From Mycocentrospora acerina (Eukaryota > Ascomycota > Dothideomycetes > Pleosporales): a stretch of 64,000 nucleotides of DNA. Numbering within the stretch: the first letter of the stretch is position 1; each line of letters opens with the position of its first letter. The translations under genes were made by a program, and so were the position numbers. This document shows, piece by piece, positions 33,791-45,075 of this stretch. Location: the NCBI GenBank assembly GCA_022701365.1, contig JAKUHH010000080.1:188436-252435 (forward strand). The letters are read 5' to 3'. The notes below the pieces were generated by a model. That model did not search any database. It worked only from the letters and a program-made list of their open reading frames with translations, and was not told the origin of the DNA.

Positions 33791-35332
33791 ATGCATCTCC
33801 CCTCACTACTCGTTGCTTTTGGTGTCTGCGTTTGTGCTGCACCTGTTGATCAACAGCCAATTGTTGGGAGTGCTCGCCATCGCGCAGCAGCTCACAAGGT
33901 CCAAGACCCATACACGTCTGACTACCGCGACCCATACGACAAGAAGGTTGATGCACAGACGAACAAGCTTCATCCATTGCCATGGGTGAGTACAATGGGC
34001 TATGGGTAGCAAGGAACAACGCATTCTATGTCGTGTCTTGATCCGAAACTGCTCTCGTTCAAGATCAAGAGCCATTTAAGTCAAAACACCTGCTAACTTG
34101 GAAATAGCGAAATGGCGAGGGCGCTGATATGCTGGGCCCACGTAACAGGGAGCGTGAAAGACAAAACCCCGACTTGATTCGCCCTCCTAGCACTGACCAT
34201 GGTAACATGCCCAACATGAGGTGGTCGTTCGCCGACTCTCATATCCGTATCGAAGAGGGTGGTTGGACGCGTCAGACCACTATTCGTGAACTTCCCACTA
34301 GCAAGGAGCTTGCTGGCGTGAATATGCGCCTTGATGAAGGAGTGATTCGAGAGCTCCACTGGCACAAGGAGGCTGAATGGGCCTACGTTCTGGAAGGTTC
34401 AGTTCGAATCACTGCTCTCGATACAGAGGGTGGTAGCTTTGTCGACGACCTCGAGAAGGGTGATTTGTGGTATTTTCCTTCCGGTCATCCCCACTCGCTC
34501 CAGGGCTTGAGTCCTAATGGCACCGAGTTTCTTCTCATCTTTGATGATGGCAACTTCTCCGAAGACTCAACTTTCCTTCTCACTGATTGGGTTGCACGTA
34601 CACCCAAATCAGTCCTCGCTGAGAACTTCCGTGTTGCTCCAGAGGTGTTCAAGGCTATCCCTCAGAAGGAGAAGTACATCTTCCAAGGCTCAAGCCCAGA
34701 ATCGATTGAGAAGGAAATTCCAAGCAAAAGCCCGGGCTACAAGAAGTCCAAGCTCCAATTCACTCACAAGATGCTTGCTCAGGAGCCGTTGAACACGACC
34801 GGCGGCACGGTCCGCATCACCGATTCAACCAACTTCCCACTTTCCAAGTCTGTAGCTGCTGCACATCTTAACATTCAGCCTGGAGCAATCAGAGAGATGC
34901 ACTGGCATCGTGAGTTTTACGCCTATGAATCTATGTTACGCCACTAACGTCACTACAGCCAACGCCGACGAATGGTCCTACTTTATCAAAGGTCGCGCCA
35001 GGGTAACCATCTTTGCCGCTGAAGGTACAGCCCGTACATTTGATTACCAAGCGGGTGATGTTGGAATCGTACCCAAGAACATGGGTCACTTCATTGAAAA
35101 TCTAAGCGACGATGAGGACGTCGAGGTTTTGGAGATTTTCCGCTCCGACAAATTCCAGGACTTCTCCTTGTTCCAGTGGTTGGGCGAGACGCCACAAAGG
35201 CTGGTTCGCGAGCATTTGTTCGCGAACGACCCGAAGAGTGGAGAGAAGTTTGAAAAGGCTATTACAAATGCAGAGAAAGATCCCATCCGCAGTGTTTTGG
35301 GAGATGAAGAGGACGACAAGGCGGAGTTGTAG
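33791..35332 (+). CDS. Secreted bicupin oxalate decarboxylase
   Basis: Converts oxalate to formate and CO2 at Mn centres; probably extracellular. Exons are 33791-33985, 34108-34909 and 34959-35332 (456 aa). The first ~17 residues form a hydrophobic signal peptide (MHLPSLLVAFGVCVCA). Cupin 1 has the metal ligands in HWHKEAEW and in GDLWYFPSGHPHSLQ. Cupin 2 has HWHPNADEW, built across junction 2, and GDVGIVPKNMGHF. Both domains thus keep the three His and one Glu pattern. The tail is acidic. Whether the enzyme is a decarboxylase or an oxidase-like variant depends on a lid loop I cannot judge. Confidence 0.88.
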
Positions 35333-35544
35333 AGCTGTATCTTTTTGACAAAAACGACGCGTCAGTACTATAAGAAAGAATTTAATGATAGCGAAATTGT
35401 AATTTTAAGTGGACTTATATTGCATTGTTTGGTTCCTGTTCTAGTTACATCCGTATATCAACGCTCTTCATGATTATTTCTCACTTTTCTACCAAGCTTT
35501 TCAGCAAAGCTCGTGCTTCTTCTCTACAGCGTTGTGAACATTCG

Positions 35545-35808
35545 TGTCAGGATTATACCCCGATAGGGGCTGACGGAGGTTACTACTAAGTATCAATACC
35601 ACCGTGGGCCATGCCGGACCACTATGGGAACCTTATACCCCTCTCTTGATATCCGTTACCATCCGGATCACCGAGAGACTGCTATATAGGCTACTAAAGA
35701 ATCGTTACTAGGAAGGTAGCGATTCGTCTATGAAATACTACTATTATACGTGTATAGTACACAGAGACTTTACTTGCTCGGTGACGTGAAGTAAGAAGGT
35801 TTCTAACA
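35545..35808 (+). mobile_element. Solo LTR of a retrotransposon
   Basis: 264 bp starting TGTCAGG and ending TCTAACA (TG...CA termini), flanked by a perfect 5-bp direct repeat ATTCG at 35540-35544 and 35809-35813, as expected for a target-site duplication. A TATA-like CTATATAGG lies near 35680. No internal retroelement sequence adjoins it, so it is best read as a solo LTR left by recombination. The Copia or Gypsy class is undecided. Orientation follows the TATA reading and is tentative. Confidence 0.75.
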
Positions 35809-36497
35809 ATTCGTCTATTCTGTCATTGCCGACTTTCTTCCTTTACGTATTTTAGCTTGCGACAGTGAGGTTTTTAGCATTCTACATTGAGGCAATATTC
35901 GTTAGGTACTATGAATATAATGTATTAGTGTGATTTGCCTTTGAGCACAAGTAAGAAGTTAGAAGTACATTGTACTTCAATAACTTTTGTTTGTTTCTTG
36001 CCCAACTGTGTGCAGCGCTATTTTTCTACAAAACATTACTTGGAAATAGTCCCGCTTACGCAGTTGGGTAGTGGAAATTGCGCCTATAGTCAATAATGCG
36101 AGACAAGGAAGGGCAAGGTTAAGACGAGCACTCGTTTGGTTAGGGCATGGAACTTGAGGTCCAATGGTTTTTATAGAGACTTTCGTAGCTTGCGAGTATT
36201 TTACGGTCTAGGTTAACAAAAAACGAATTTCTCGATTAAATAAATGAGTGAGTCGTTTTCAAGACTGCCGCTATCTTAGTATCCTAAGATTGGAATGTAC
36301 ACTTAAAGCGAAGAAGATCTAGGGCTAGTGTTAGTAAAACATGAAACATCCCGCACGTCAAGATGCCGGAAGACGTTTAACGGCCTGCTCGAATTACTTT
36401 CCATGAATTCAACAGATCTCGAGAGTAGCGTGTTTTGATCTTGACTTAGCTCTATAACCGCTGAAAGAGGGAAGGTTTACGTTACATCTCTTTAAAG

Positions 36498-36782
36498 ATG
36501 ACAAAAGTTGGGTTATCAAGCTCCCTCGTTGTTCGTCTTACCAGTCGAATGTATTTTGTAAGTCATTCTGGTCTCGCACCTGTGGTGGGGATTTAGAGGC
36601 CTGAGAAAGCCAGAGCTAATAAATGGAAAGTAAAGGTGGTGTCAATCTAGAGTGAAAATTCACAGCTCTATTTCATCACCCAAATCAATGGAGTGAAGCT
36701 GGACGACGAGACACTCAAGACTGTACTACAAGCTGCACTTTCTGCACACAGATTGGGCAAGCAGCAAATGAACAACGAATAA
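36498..36782 (+). CDS. Small two-exon candidate protein or relic (58 aa)
   Basis: Exon 1 36498-36557 (20 codons), canonical donor GTAAGT, intron 108 bp with a GCTAAT branch-like site, acceptor CACAG, exon 2 36666-36782. Both exons join in phase 0. Exon 2 reads like real protein (FITQINGVKLDDETLKTVLQ, then SAHRLGK). It may be the 3' remnant of a small secreted protein gene. No signal peptide is present in exon 1. Weak support. Confidence 0.25.
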
Positions 36783-37674
36783 GAGAAAACTTCCATCCAT
36801 TATAACGCAGCAAAGACATAACTATCTAAAGAATAGTGGGCATGATATCTTAGTGGTCGCTTGAGTTTAGAGGTTAATTATGTATTCTTGGCCATTGGCC
36901 CTACTGAGGGTGTAATGAGCAAATCATACACCCAGGTCCACTCATGCAACGTTTTATTCTGATATCACCTTCGATTTAGTTTTCCTGATTTTATGTTCGA
37001 CGCCTATTTGCGGCGTGATTAAGAAACTTCCTCCTGAGCTATTAGTTTGAGCCCCTTCGCATTACATTCACTTTTCATTCTTATTTGCTAGACCTACTCT
37101 AAGCGCCGAAGCCTCGCCGTCATCAAAACTTCTATATATGTACATATATGTAATTGCCTCATCTTTCTTCCTCAAACGCAATTTTCGATCATTCCAATTT
37201 CAACCATTCTTTGTTTTGAGGATTTCAATCACGTACCGTTCTCGACTTCCAGAACACTAGCAACTATAAAATTTAACATCACCTACCTCTTCGCTTTCGT
37301 TTTTTTGGATTCTTCCTACTTTCGCACTCCCTCCCAGTATCGCTTTCACTCCCACCACTTTTTCCATCCCATCTAATGCCACCAACTTCCGGATGATGTT
37401 GTGTAGGAGAAAAACAACTGGAATAGTAGTATTCAGTTGATCTATTGTTTGGACCACCTTTCTATCTATTTAAGTGTGTAAAGCTACTTTTATATAGATA
37501 AGAGAGAGCTTAGTAAGTGCTATAACTAAGCTTAGTATGCATGCCTTAAATTAGTCTATTAGATACTCCATATGTGGAGCTGAGGAGTATTAGTTACTCC
37601 TCTGATATTGCAGTGCCAAGTTTCAGTAAGAGGCCACGTAAGCGAGGCTCGTGAGCAAGGCTCTGTTTTGTGAC

Positions 37675-38050
37675 ATGTTGGGTATCAACTGCCGTGGTAG
37701 TGTTCTCTGCGGTCCTCTCGGCAGCGGTACTGTTTCCAAGGCGGAGTTTTTATATCCAGAGCAGTCCGGATGACACAACTTTTGGCGATGGAGACTAAAT
37801 TGCATGCTCTAGGTACGCTCCTTCCGGTGAGCAAGCTGTATGCACCTTCCCACGGAGTTTGAAGAAAGGGGAGACAGTTACTGGTAAGATAGTTATGCCG
37901 ATGGTCGCTGCGGTCGTCAAACATGAATGCGAGAAGTGTGGAAGCTGCCCAGTCTACCTTGGTAGCAACGTGGGCACCGGAAAAATCACTATCAAATATG
38001 TCGCATATGGGTGTGGCGACGGCATCTGCCCTTACAATCAACACAGATAG
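37675..38050 (+). pseudogene. Broken KP4-like killer toxin gene
   Basis: Remnant of a small Cys-rich KP4-like (killer toxin fold) gene of the kind found in many ascomycetes. Two parts are recognisable in different frames: an N-terminal Cys-containing block from the ATG at 37675 in frame 1, and a C-terminal block with several Cys residues ending at the stop 38048-38050 in frame 2. Breaks: frame 1 runs into TGA at 37771-37773; frame 2, which takes over near 37769, has an internal TAA at 37796-37798. No signal peptide is seen upstream. An intron model does not repair this obviously, so I call it a pseudogene. Function is not claimed. Confidence 0.65.
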
Positions 38051-38561
38051 GTTGTATGGTAAGGTTTTCTGTTCTTTCGATTTTCTTGTCCTCTCGCTGA
38101 CAGACAAATCTATTGATCAGAATAGCTTCGACATGCTTATTTTGTACCTACTTGACAACTCGCGGCTAGAGCATATGCGTTTGTGAGGATGGCACGTTTG
38201 GGCTGGGGAAAATTGACTTGTAATTATACGTGAAGGGTGGGAAATCTTAAATCTTTCTTAGCTTGATCGACAATCCTCTTGCCAGTTAGCAAATATGATA
38301 ATACATACAATGCGTCATTACCTTCATTTCTTGGTAGTTCTTCTCGTCTCGCTAGTAAGAAGCAAGAGAATAACTTAGTGTATCGCAAGAAACTGTTGCT
38401 CACCACTATCCAAGTGTTTTTCAACTCTTTATCTTGAGAATCTCAATTTTTGCTAGCTATATTCTTAAAAACCCCTGAAGCCGTCGATGTCTGACATATA
38501 TGGAATGATAATTTTTATAAAAACGTTGCAACAACCTGCTAGTCCGGATTTTCTGGACTAT

Positions 38562-40694
38562 CTAGACTACTAAATCTCCTAGGTTTGGTGATTCACCAAC
38601 TCTTGTCTTTGAGATTTCGTAGCTGATCACCGAATGATCCCAAAAGTACATCAGAAGCCGCCATCTCCTTGGCGGAGGTACTTCTACCCCTCTTGCTGTA
38701 CCCGCCATACTTCCAGGCTGGTCGTACATTCCCTGCACCGGCCCAACAGCCACACCCACCAGTCGGGCATGTGATCCTGAGCACCAAACTTCTTTGTCAT
38801 TATCTTTCGAGAATGGCAAAACATACTCGAGTTGAAACGAGTATGTTGGGTTTAGCTGATTGGATTGTTTCGACCGTGTTAGACTGAAGACGCCCGCACG
38901 ACCGTCAGGTGTTGCGACAACGAAAATGCCAAGTTCAGGTATTTGTGTGGAAAAGCAGAGGCGGTCGTGAGATGGTAGGACCTGAGTTCCATACGTAAAC
39001 CCCCTGTCTAAAAATTGAAGCGGTCTTCTCATAGTAATGATGGGATCGAGATGATAAGTAATGGGGCCAAAAGGGCGTTGAAATAGAAAAATGTCTTCTT
39101 TAGTGACGATGAGGCAAGGCGTGCATAAAGGATCAGACTGAAGTAAGTCAGCTCTGGAATACATAGAGACTTTGATTGAGAGATTCACCTGACACTGAAA
39201 TGAAGGCGAAGTTGTGACCTCACAGTAAGCGGGGTTGGGTTGTGCTATACTTGAAGTTTGTATATATGCACCGAAATCTATGTCAAGGATTTCACTGTTA
39301 GTGTCACTATCGTCACTATCGTACGCAGTAGCAACTGCTGCCTGGATAAGGGGCTGGAACCACGGTAATGGTGTGTTGAATGGGTGGGCTGTGTCAGTGT
39401 CCATCGCTGCCTGTGATAGTATTTGACTCTCCGTCTCTGGGACGAAGAGAGTATTTGGATCGGGACTGCTTTGTTGTGAAGATTCGTTATGGACCATGTC
39501 CTGGTTATTATCCAAGACCATCTGATTTGACTCCACACTTGCTCCCTCGTCCTCGTTATCCTGCAATAATTCAAGTGAGCCTGAGTGCGCACCACTGGTT
39601 GCCAGGTTCGAAATGACTTCTTCTGATCCATCAGACTCAGCATCCGATAGAACCATATCACTCGATTCTTCTTCAAACAGTTCGTTATCCTGAGATCCCA
39701 CAATCGGAAAAATTTCATATTTATGCTTGACAGAGAATCTAGCTTTTTGTGCGCTTACATCTCGGAAACAAGGGTCGATGCGTACAGGTGCTAGTTCTTC
39801 ATCGACGGCATCATCATATGCCGACCGGGGATCTAAGAACACAGTTCCCCACGCACCATGGGGAAACGCGCTAGATTTCCGACAGTGACACATTCCAGGA
39901 GGCAATTGCGGTGCTTTGTTTGTGTGCTGAACACTTGCACAGAATCCCAACTGAATAACCCGGGCTGGTGTCTGAGGGTGATATAAATCCCATAAAGTGG
40001 TTTTTCCATCTATGGAGCTACTGGAGAGCCAACGACCAGATGGATCGCTACCGTTATTGTTGAATGTCACTGCAGGAACGTTCGTGCTGGCGCGAAGGGT
40101 CATGACGCTATCCTTTTGTCTGATGTGAAAGGGGTCTGGCGAGATTCCGCCATTGATATGAGGCTTTATTTCAGTAGCAGCCGGATTGCCTAGGTTCTGC
40201 GATGGGCTCGTCAGAGCAAATGCAAAGACGGTAACATTGTGGGTGTTGGCGCTAACAGCGATCATTCGCGCTTCTCGGTGAATAGCTATGCCCCACGCAC
40301 TGGCCCCAACATTGTGGTGGAACAAGATTTTGATGTTGTCTCCATCCAATACTCTTAAATCGTCGTTCGACAGCGCTGAGTGACGCTCCAAGGCATATTG
40401 AATCTCAGCAACGCGGTACCCAATTATGTCGCCGTCATCGCAAGCAACTAACAAAATCTCCTCGTGACCTAAGTAGTCTAAAAACACGCGGCTAATGGAA
40501 TGGGGGTCCTCTGGGTCGATTCCAGCTTTGAGGCCAGGCGATGAGATCGGTGGACTTAAGATAAGAACTGGCTCACGGGACAGAGATTGATCCGGAAAAC
40601 TTGGGTTGTAAATATGAATAGTATCATTGCAAGCGACAAAATAGAGATTGTGACATGCAGATAAAGCGGTAAGCTCACAGCGCCAGGCCTTCAT
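38562..40694 (-). CDS. Crt10-like WD-repeat protein
   Basis: Resembles yeast Crt10, implicated in regulation of ribonucleotide reductase transcription. The ORF is 710 aa. The N-terminal half has WD-like blocks (LTALSACHNLYFVACNDTIHIY, ILLVACDDGDIIGY, AWGIAIHREARMIAVSANTHNVTVFAF and SGRWLSSSSIDGKTTLWDL). A long acidic/Ser-rich insert lies at ~350-470. The C-terminal block has LVGVAVGPVQGMYDQ followed by RRWRLLMYFWDHSVISYEI, typical of Crt10. A splice acceptor-like site lies just before the ATG (AAGCAG ending near 40718) and the frame is open to it, so a 5' exon is likely missing. A candidate exon at 40941-40824 is protein-like, but its donor does not match phase. Confidence 0.72.
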   Translation of the reverse strand: MKAWRCELTALSACHNLYFVACNDTIHIYNPSFPDQSLSREPVLILSPPISSPGLKAGIDPEDPHSISRVFLDYLGHEEILLVACDDGDIIGYRVAEIQYALERHSALSNDDLRVLDGDNIKILFHHNVGASAWGIAIHREARMIAVSANTHNVTVFAFALTSPSQNLGNPAATEIKPHINGGISPDPFHIRQKDSVMTLRASTNVPAVTFNNNGSDPSGRWLSSSSIDGKTTLWDLYHPQTPARVIQLGFCASVQHTNKAPQLPPGMCHCRKSSAFPHGAWGTVFLDPRSAYDDAVDEELAPVRIDPCFRDVSAQKARFSVKHKYEIFPIVGSQDNELFEEESSDMVLSDAESDGSEEVISNLATSGAHSGSLELLQDNEDEGASVESNQMVLDNNQDMVHNESSQQSSPDPNTLFVPETESQILSQAAMDTDTAHPFNTPLPWFQPLIQAAVATAYDSDDSDTNSEILDIDFGAYIQTSSIAQPNPAYCEVTTSPSFQCQVNLSIKVSMYSRADLLQSDPLCTPCLIVTKEDIFLFQRPFGPITYHLDPIITMRRPLQFLDRGFTYGTQVLPSHDRLCFSTQIPELGIFVVATPDGRAGVFSLTRSKQSNQLNPTYSFQLEYVLPFSKDNDKEVWCSGSHARLVGVAVGPVQGMYDQPGSMAGTARGVEVPPPRRWRLLMYFWDHSVISYEISKTRVGESPNLGDLVV

Positions 40695-40941
40695 CTTCGG
40701 TCGGTCGTGAGCATTCTGGAACTGCTTGTGGTTAGCAAATCATTCTTTTGACTCTGATTTAGCACTAATATTAGTGAAATAAGAATTTAAGATGATTCTG
40801 ACGGGGCCATTAAATAAGTTAACCGTATATATACGGAATCTGTGTGTGAAAATGGGCATATGAGAGTGCGCTGCTCCCTCGTCTTGCTTGAGAACAACAA
40901 TTAGAGTGTGCAAACAGGAAAACCTCACCCTTTGAGACCAT

Positions 40942-41551
40942 TGCTGTACACCTGTCAACGTGCAGGAGATGTGATGCTGCATCTTAGATTACTCATTCTT
41001 GATACTGGAAGAGTAGTAGGTCCGATGTCTTGTGGAGTAGTGGATGATAGGTAGTTGGTTGGTTGGTCGTGACGTTAATTAGCGCCGCCTACCACTTCCT
41101 GATTGGGCTGCCACGTGCGCTTCTCGACTAAGGAGCACAGTTCAAGGAAGATGATAAGGCGGGTTTGCAGGCCGCAAGATGATGCGAAAGAAAGCATGTG
41201 AACGATGTAAGCTTGGGAGAATTAGCAAAGCACATAAAATGAATAAAACCTAATAATAGCGCATATTGAACATGACAAATGTCATCACAGAAATGTACGT
41301 AGGTGATGCGATCAGAAAAAGGGCTTAAAGGCCATTGCACTCAATGTTCAAAAATAGTGCAACGCCTCATTCTCAACCTGCTTGAGCATTCTACTCGTCT
41401 ATAATAGCATGATATCTATTATGAAGCCCATGTGCGTGGACGAAACACGATTGTTTCTAAATTACACAACAATGTCATTCAAATCATCCAGTAGATTTCC
41501 TTTTGGACACGTGTAAGATTAAGTGCGTCACTTCGTAAACCCAAACGCCAT
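40942..41551. other. Intergenic spacer
   Basis: 610 bp between the Crt10-like gene and the carrier gene. No gene seen. Confidence 0.4.
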
Positions 41552-42676
41552 TTAATGCTTCGCTGTAACCTGATCGCCGGTAAGCTTCTCGACAGCTTCC
41601 TTGGCGCTGTTCATATGTTAGCCAAAACTCTATGTTGTAATGGAGAGGGAACGTACACGTCGCCAAGAGCAACCATGCAGACTGTCTGCCAAATTCCGAG
41701 ACCAATTCTAGGAGTAACGCCACGATAAAGACCCTTGAGACCATTGTTTGAGTAGATGTAGTTGAACGCCTTGCCAACAGTGAGATTCTTGGGACGGTTG
41801 GGGTCAACAGTCTTCGACTGCATCTCTACACGGATGACCTCGATAGGCTGGTTCCATGCGCTCAAACCGCCACCGATTGCAGAGGCGAGGATCTTCTCTG
41901 CGACACCGAGCTTCTCACCATGCTCCTTGTTGGTTACCTTTCGGATTCCAGTCTCCGCGACACGGGACAGACCAAATCGGGAGCCCCAGTTTGTGACTTG
42001 GCGCACGGCAACGGCGTTCACACCGCGGTTGATACCGCGGATACCTTCAGCACGATAGATGCCCATGAAGGTTTCCAGAGTTCCAGGGGGCTTCACGCCC
42101 GTGGATGCAACCTTATGTTTTGTGATCTCAACGGTCTTCATGCACGTGCAGAAGCCCATGGTGGCATAGGCCTGTGCAAGACCACCAGCCATACCACCGG
42201 AGATACCACCGACAAATTCGTTTGCGCCGAACGACTTGGCGTAGAACTCAGCTTCTGAAGCAACGAAGAGAAGAACGGCGCCTTTGGTGGAAGCTTCGAT
42301 CCACGCCCAGGGAATGAGGCCTTGGTAGACTGCGCGGGACAGCTGTCAGCTTTACGATCAAAGGTAGATAATGCTGCACGCCGTAAGACTTACATCCAAA
42401 GACACCTCCACGCGCCCAAATACGGCTGATAGCTCCCGCCATGCCATCAGCCCTGTTGGCAGCCATGGTAGTCTTGGTAACTTCCAACGGCTGTCCCAGA
42501 GTAGTCACTTCGAACATGTTGAGGCCAGCGCCGACTGAAGTATTGGTTAATACTTGAAAAGTAGATCTAGTAGCCTCAAACTTACGCAACAAGTTGCTAA
42601 ACTTGACGGGCTTCTTCTCGAGCTTCTTAGGCTCTGTAGCCAAGGCGGGCACGCCTGTAGGAGCTGTAGAACTCAT
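41552..42676 (-). CDS. yhm2: Mitochondrial citrate/2-oxoglutarate carrier Yhm2
   Basis: Inner-membrane mitochondrial carrier exchanging citrate for 2-oxoglutarate. Four exons: 42676-42586, 42534-42394, 42329-41657 and 41606-41552 (91 + 141 + 673 + 55 nt = 319 aa). The splice joins restore LLLGAGLNMFEVTTLGQPLEV, GFYQGLIPWAWIEAS and GDVAKEAVEKL. Family-specific motifs are TMGFCTCMKTVEITKHK, GINRGVNAVAVRQ, NWGSRFGLSR and WNQPIEVIRVEMQSK. The Pro-x-[DE]-x-x-[KR] carrier signature is atypical (QPLEVTKT, QPIEVIRV), as usual for Yhm2. Same-strand neighbour of citrate synthase. Confidence 0.9.
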
Positions 42677-43509
42677 CTCTGGGGATCTCTTGTCAAAATG
42701 TATGGGCCTGACCAAGGCAGAAGGGTGCACCGTAGCAAAAAGTGTGAATGAGGAGTGAGGATTGAGGGACAGCGCATGTACACAGTAAAACTGGCGGTGA
42801 TGAGCTTGGACGTGTCTGAGCGTTTGGTTGAACGTGAACCGCAAGTCTAACTTGCTTTGGAGTCCCTGAATCTCACGGCTATCAGGGATCTTGGCACAGC
42901 CCCGAAGTGCGGCACAAAACGCTCTGTAGCTCTTTCCTTGTAACGGGACCGCTTGTAAACAATGTCACTATCATCTATTCAGATTGAGGCAGTCTCACGG
43001 CGCATCTATGGCAGTAGTTTAAAGCCCCACGTTGCGTTCACGATGCTCCTGCCTTTTCCGAACTCGGGGTATATGGTGGGGCGTATCGCAAGCCGCGGCC
43101 GGTTCCCCAGCATGTGCCCAACCAATTCTCCCGCGTCTGACATCCCCAGCAATTTCTTCTTGATTGGTTGTCGCATGCACTTAATGATCGCACAGTTGCG
43201 ACAATGCCGATCCACATGTGTATTTCAGTCAACGTATTTTGATTTTGATCAGTTTGAATGTATGAATGTATGAATGCAAGTCTGCGCGAAAGTAATGTGG
43301 TATTGAACGTTAAGACATGATATTGCGGTAAGTCGTTCACTAAAAGTGGTCATACAGCAGAGACATCCAAACGCTCGATGTATGCCATGACACCGAAACG
43401 CACCCAATATACCTACATTCCCAATCTAGATAGTACACAGAAACTGCATTGAGTCTCAACAAAAGCCCCACATATTTTCTTCACTTCAGCGCAAGCTGCC
43501 GCAAAGGTC
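42677..43509. promoter_or_regulatory. Spacer and yhm2 promoter region
   Basis: 833 bp between citrate synthase stop and yhm2 start; open frames here lack family signal. Confidence 0.45.
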
Positions 43510-45075
43510 TTACAAGGTAGCGCCAACAAGCTTGGCGTAAGCCTCAGTGCTGAAAGACTTGGGCCTCTCAATGGGAGCACCGATAGCGCGGTCGATGATG
43601 AGCTGGGGAAGCACACCAAGAGCGCGGGAAACACCGAAAAGGACGGTGTAGTAGTTCTGCTCGGTGAGACCATAGTACTGGAGAAGGACGCCGGAGTGCG
43701 CATCAACGTTGGGGTAGGGGTTCTTGGTCTTTCCGTGCTCGGTAAGAACACCGGGGGCAATCTTGTAGACCTGGCTGACAAGGTTGAACATGGGGTCGTC
43801 AGGCAAGTGCTTCTGGGCGAACTCGCGCTGGGAGACGTAGCGGGGGTCAGTCTTGCGGAGAACGGCGTGCCCGTAGCCGGGAACGACCTGACCGGCCTTG
43901 AGGGTAGACCAGAGGTAATCCTTGATAGCCTGATCGCTAAGGTCGTTGCCAATGGCCTTCTTCATCTTCTGGAGCCAGACGAGAACTTCCTGGTTGGCCA
44001 ATCCATGGAGAGGACCAGCAAGGCCGTTCAGACCAGCAGCCAGGGAGAGGTAGGGAGAGCTGAGAGCGCTACCAACCAGATGAGTAGTGTGGGCACTGAC
44101 GTTGCCGCCCTCGTGGTCGGTGTGGATGGTGAGGTACAGACGCATCAGCTCAACAAAGTCCTTGTTCTCGGAGAAACCGAGCTGGTTGGCCAAGTTGAAT
44201 GAGTAGTCCTTATCTTTCTGAATGGGAGCGACCTTGCCATCCTTGTAGATGTTGCGGTAGATCTTGGAGGCGATTGTGGGAAGTTTGGCGATGAGGTCCA
44301 TGGAGTCCTCAAAGGTGTGCTCCCAGTACTGCGACTTGTGAATTCCCTTGGCGTATGCCTTAGCAAAGTTGGACTCGTGCTCGAGGGCGGTAACGGCAAT
44401 AGAGAATTGAGCCATGGGGTGGAGGGTGCTGGGGCAGCGGTCGATGAGCTCTTCGACGAACTTGGGGACGTCGGAACGGGCAGCCCACTCAGCGGACAGG
44501 TCGCGGACCTGTTGCTCAGAGGGAACCTCTCCGGTCAACAAAAGCCAGAAGAGACCTTCTGGCAGAGGCTCCTGGCCACCGGGGGCCTTGGGGAGCAGCT
44601 GCTGGCATTCGGGGATCTGGATAGTATAAGTGGGGCTCAAGAGGACTGCCTGAGCTGTTACATACGGTCTTGCCACGGAAGCGGATACCCTCCTCCGAGT
44701 CGAGGACGGATCCCTCCCAGACAAGTGACTTGATGCCACGGGCACCTCCGTAGACCTGGTCTAGAGTGACCTCGCCGATGACCTTGCTGCCGTGCTCTCT
44801 GTAATAACCTGTCAATGGCGTGCTACGGGGTCCGCGGGGATGCTGGCTACATACTTGCGGAGCTTCTTGATTTTCTCAATCTCGCCAGGCAACTTGTTGG
44901 CGAACGTCTCCTTCAGCGACTGCAGTTGCTCTCGTCAGCGGTGGCTCTTGCACATTATTGAAGGCTCCCAAACCGTGGTCTTGCCCGCCGAGTAGCAGCG
45001 GATGCCATTGAAGGCAGTGGTGCGCAGGGGAGCGGCAGCGCGGAAAGCGCTCGACAGTCGCAGAGCAGAGGCCAT
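43510..45075 (-). CDS. cit1: Mitochondrial citrate synthase
   Basis: Condenses oxaloacetate and acetyl-CoA, the entry step of the TCA cycle. Exons are 45075-44974, 44919-44855, 44798-44666 and 44616-43510 (102 + 65 + 133 + 1107 nt = 468 aa). The N-terminus (MASALRLSSAFRAAAPLR) is a mitochondrial presequence and there is no C-terminal SKL. Catalytic residues are seen in TDHEGGNVSAH (His near residue 268), PGYGHAVLRKTDPRY (His near 349) and NVDAHSG (Asp near 405). For junction 1 I used the CTGCAG acceptor; a GAG acceptor nine bases upstream would add three residues. The donor there (GTTTGG) is weak, so this joint is the least sure. Confidence 0.92.

Larger units (their letters stand above)
35333..38561. 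other. AT-rich gene-poor stretch
   Basis: 3.2 kb between the oxalate decarboxylase and the Crt10-like gene. It contains a solo LTR, a small two-exon candidate and a broken KP4-like gene, listed separately. The rest has frequent stops in all frames. Confidence 0.6.

Noticed and set aside
37623..38107. 140-codon minus-strand frame
   Set aside because: It is the antisense of the KP4-like relic and has no protein character.
42962..43273. 103-codon + strand frame between citrate synthase and yhm2
   Set aside because: No homology pattern, overlaps other frames, lies in the promoter-side spacer of yhm2.
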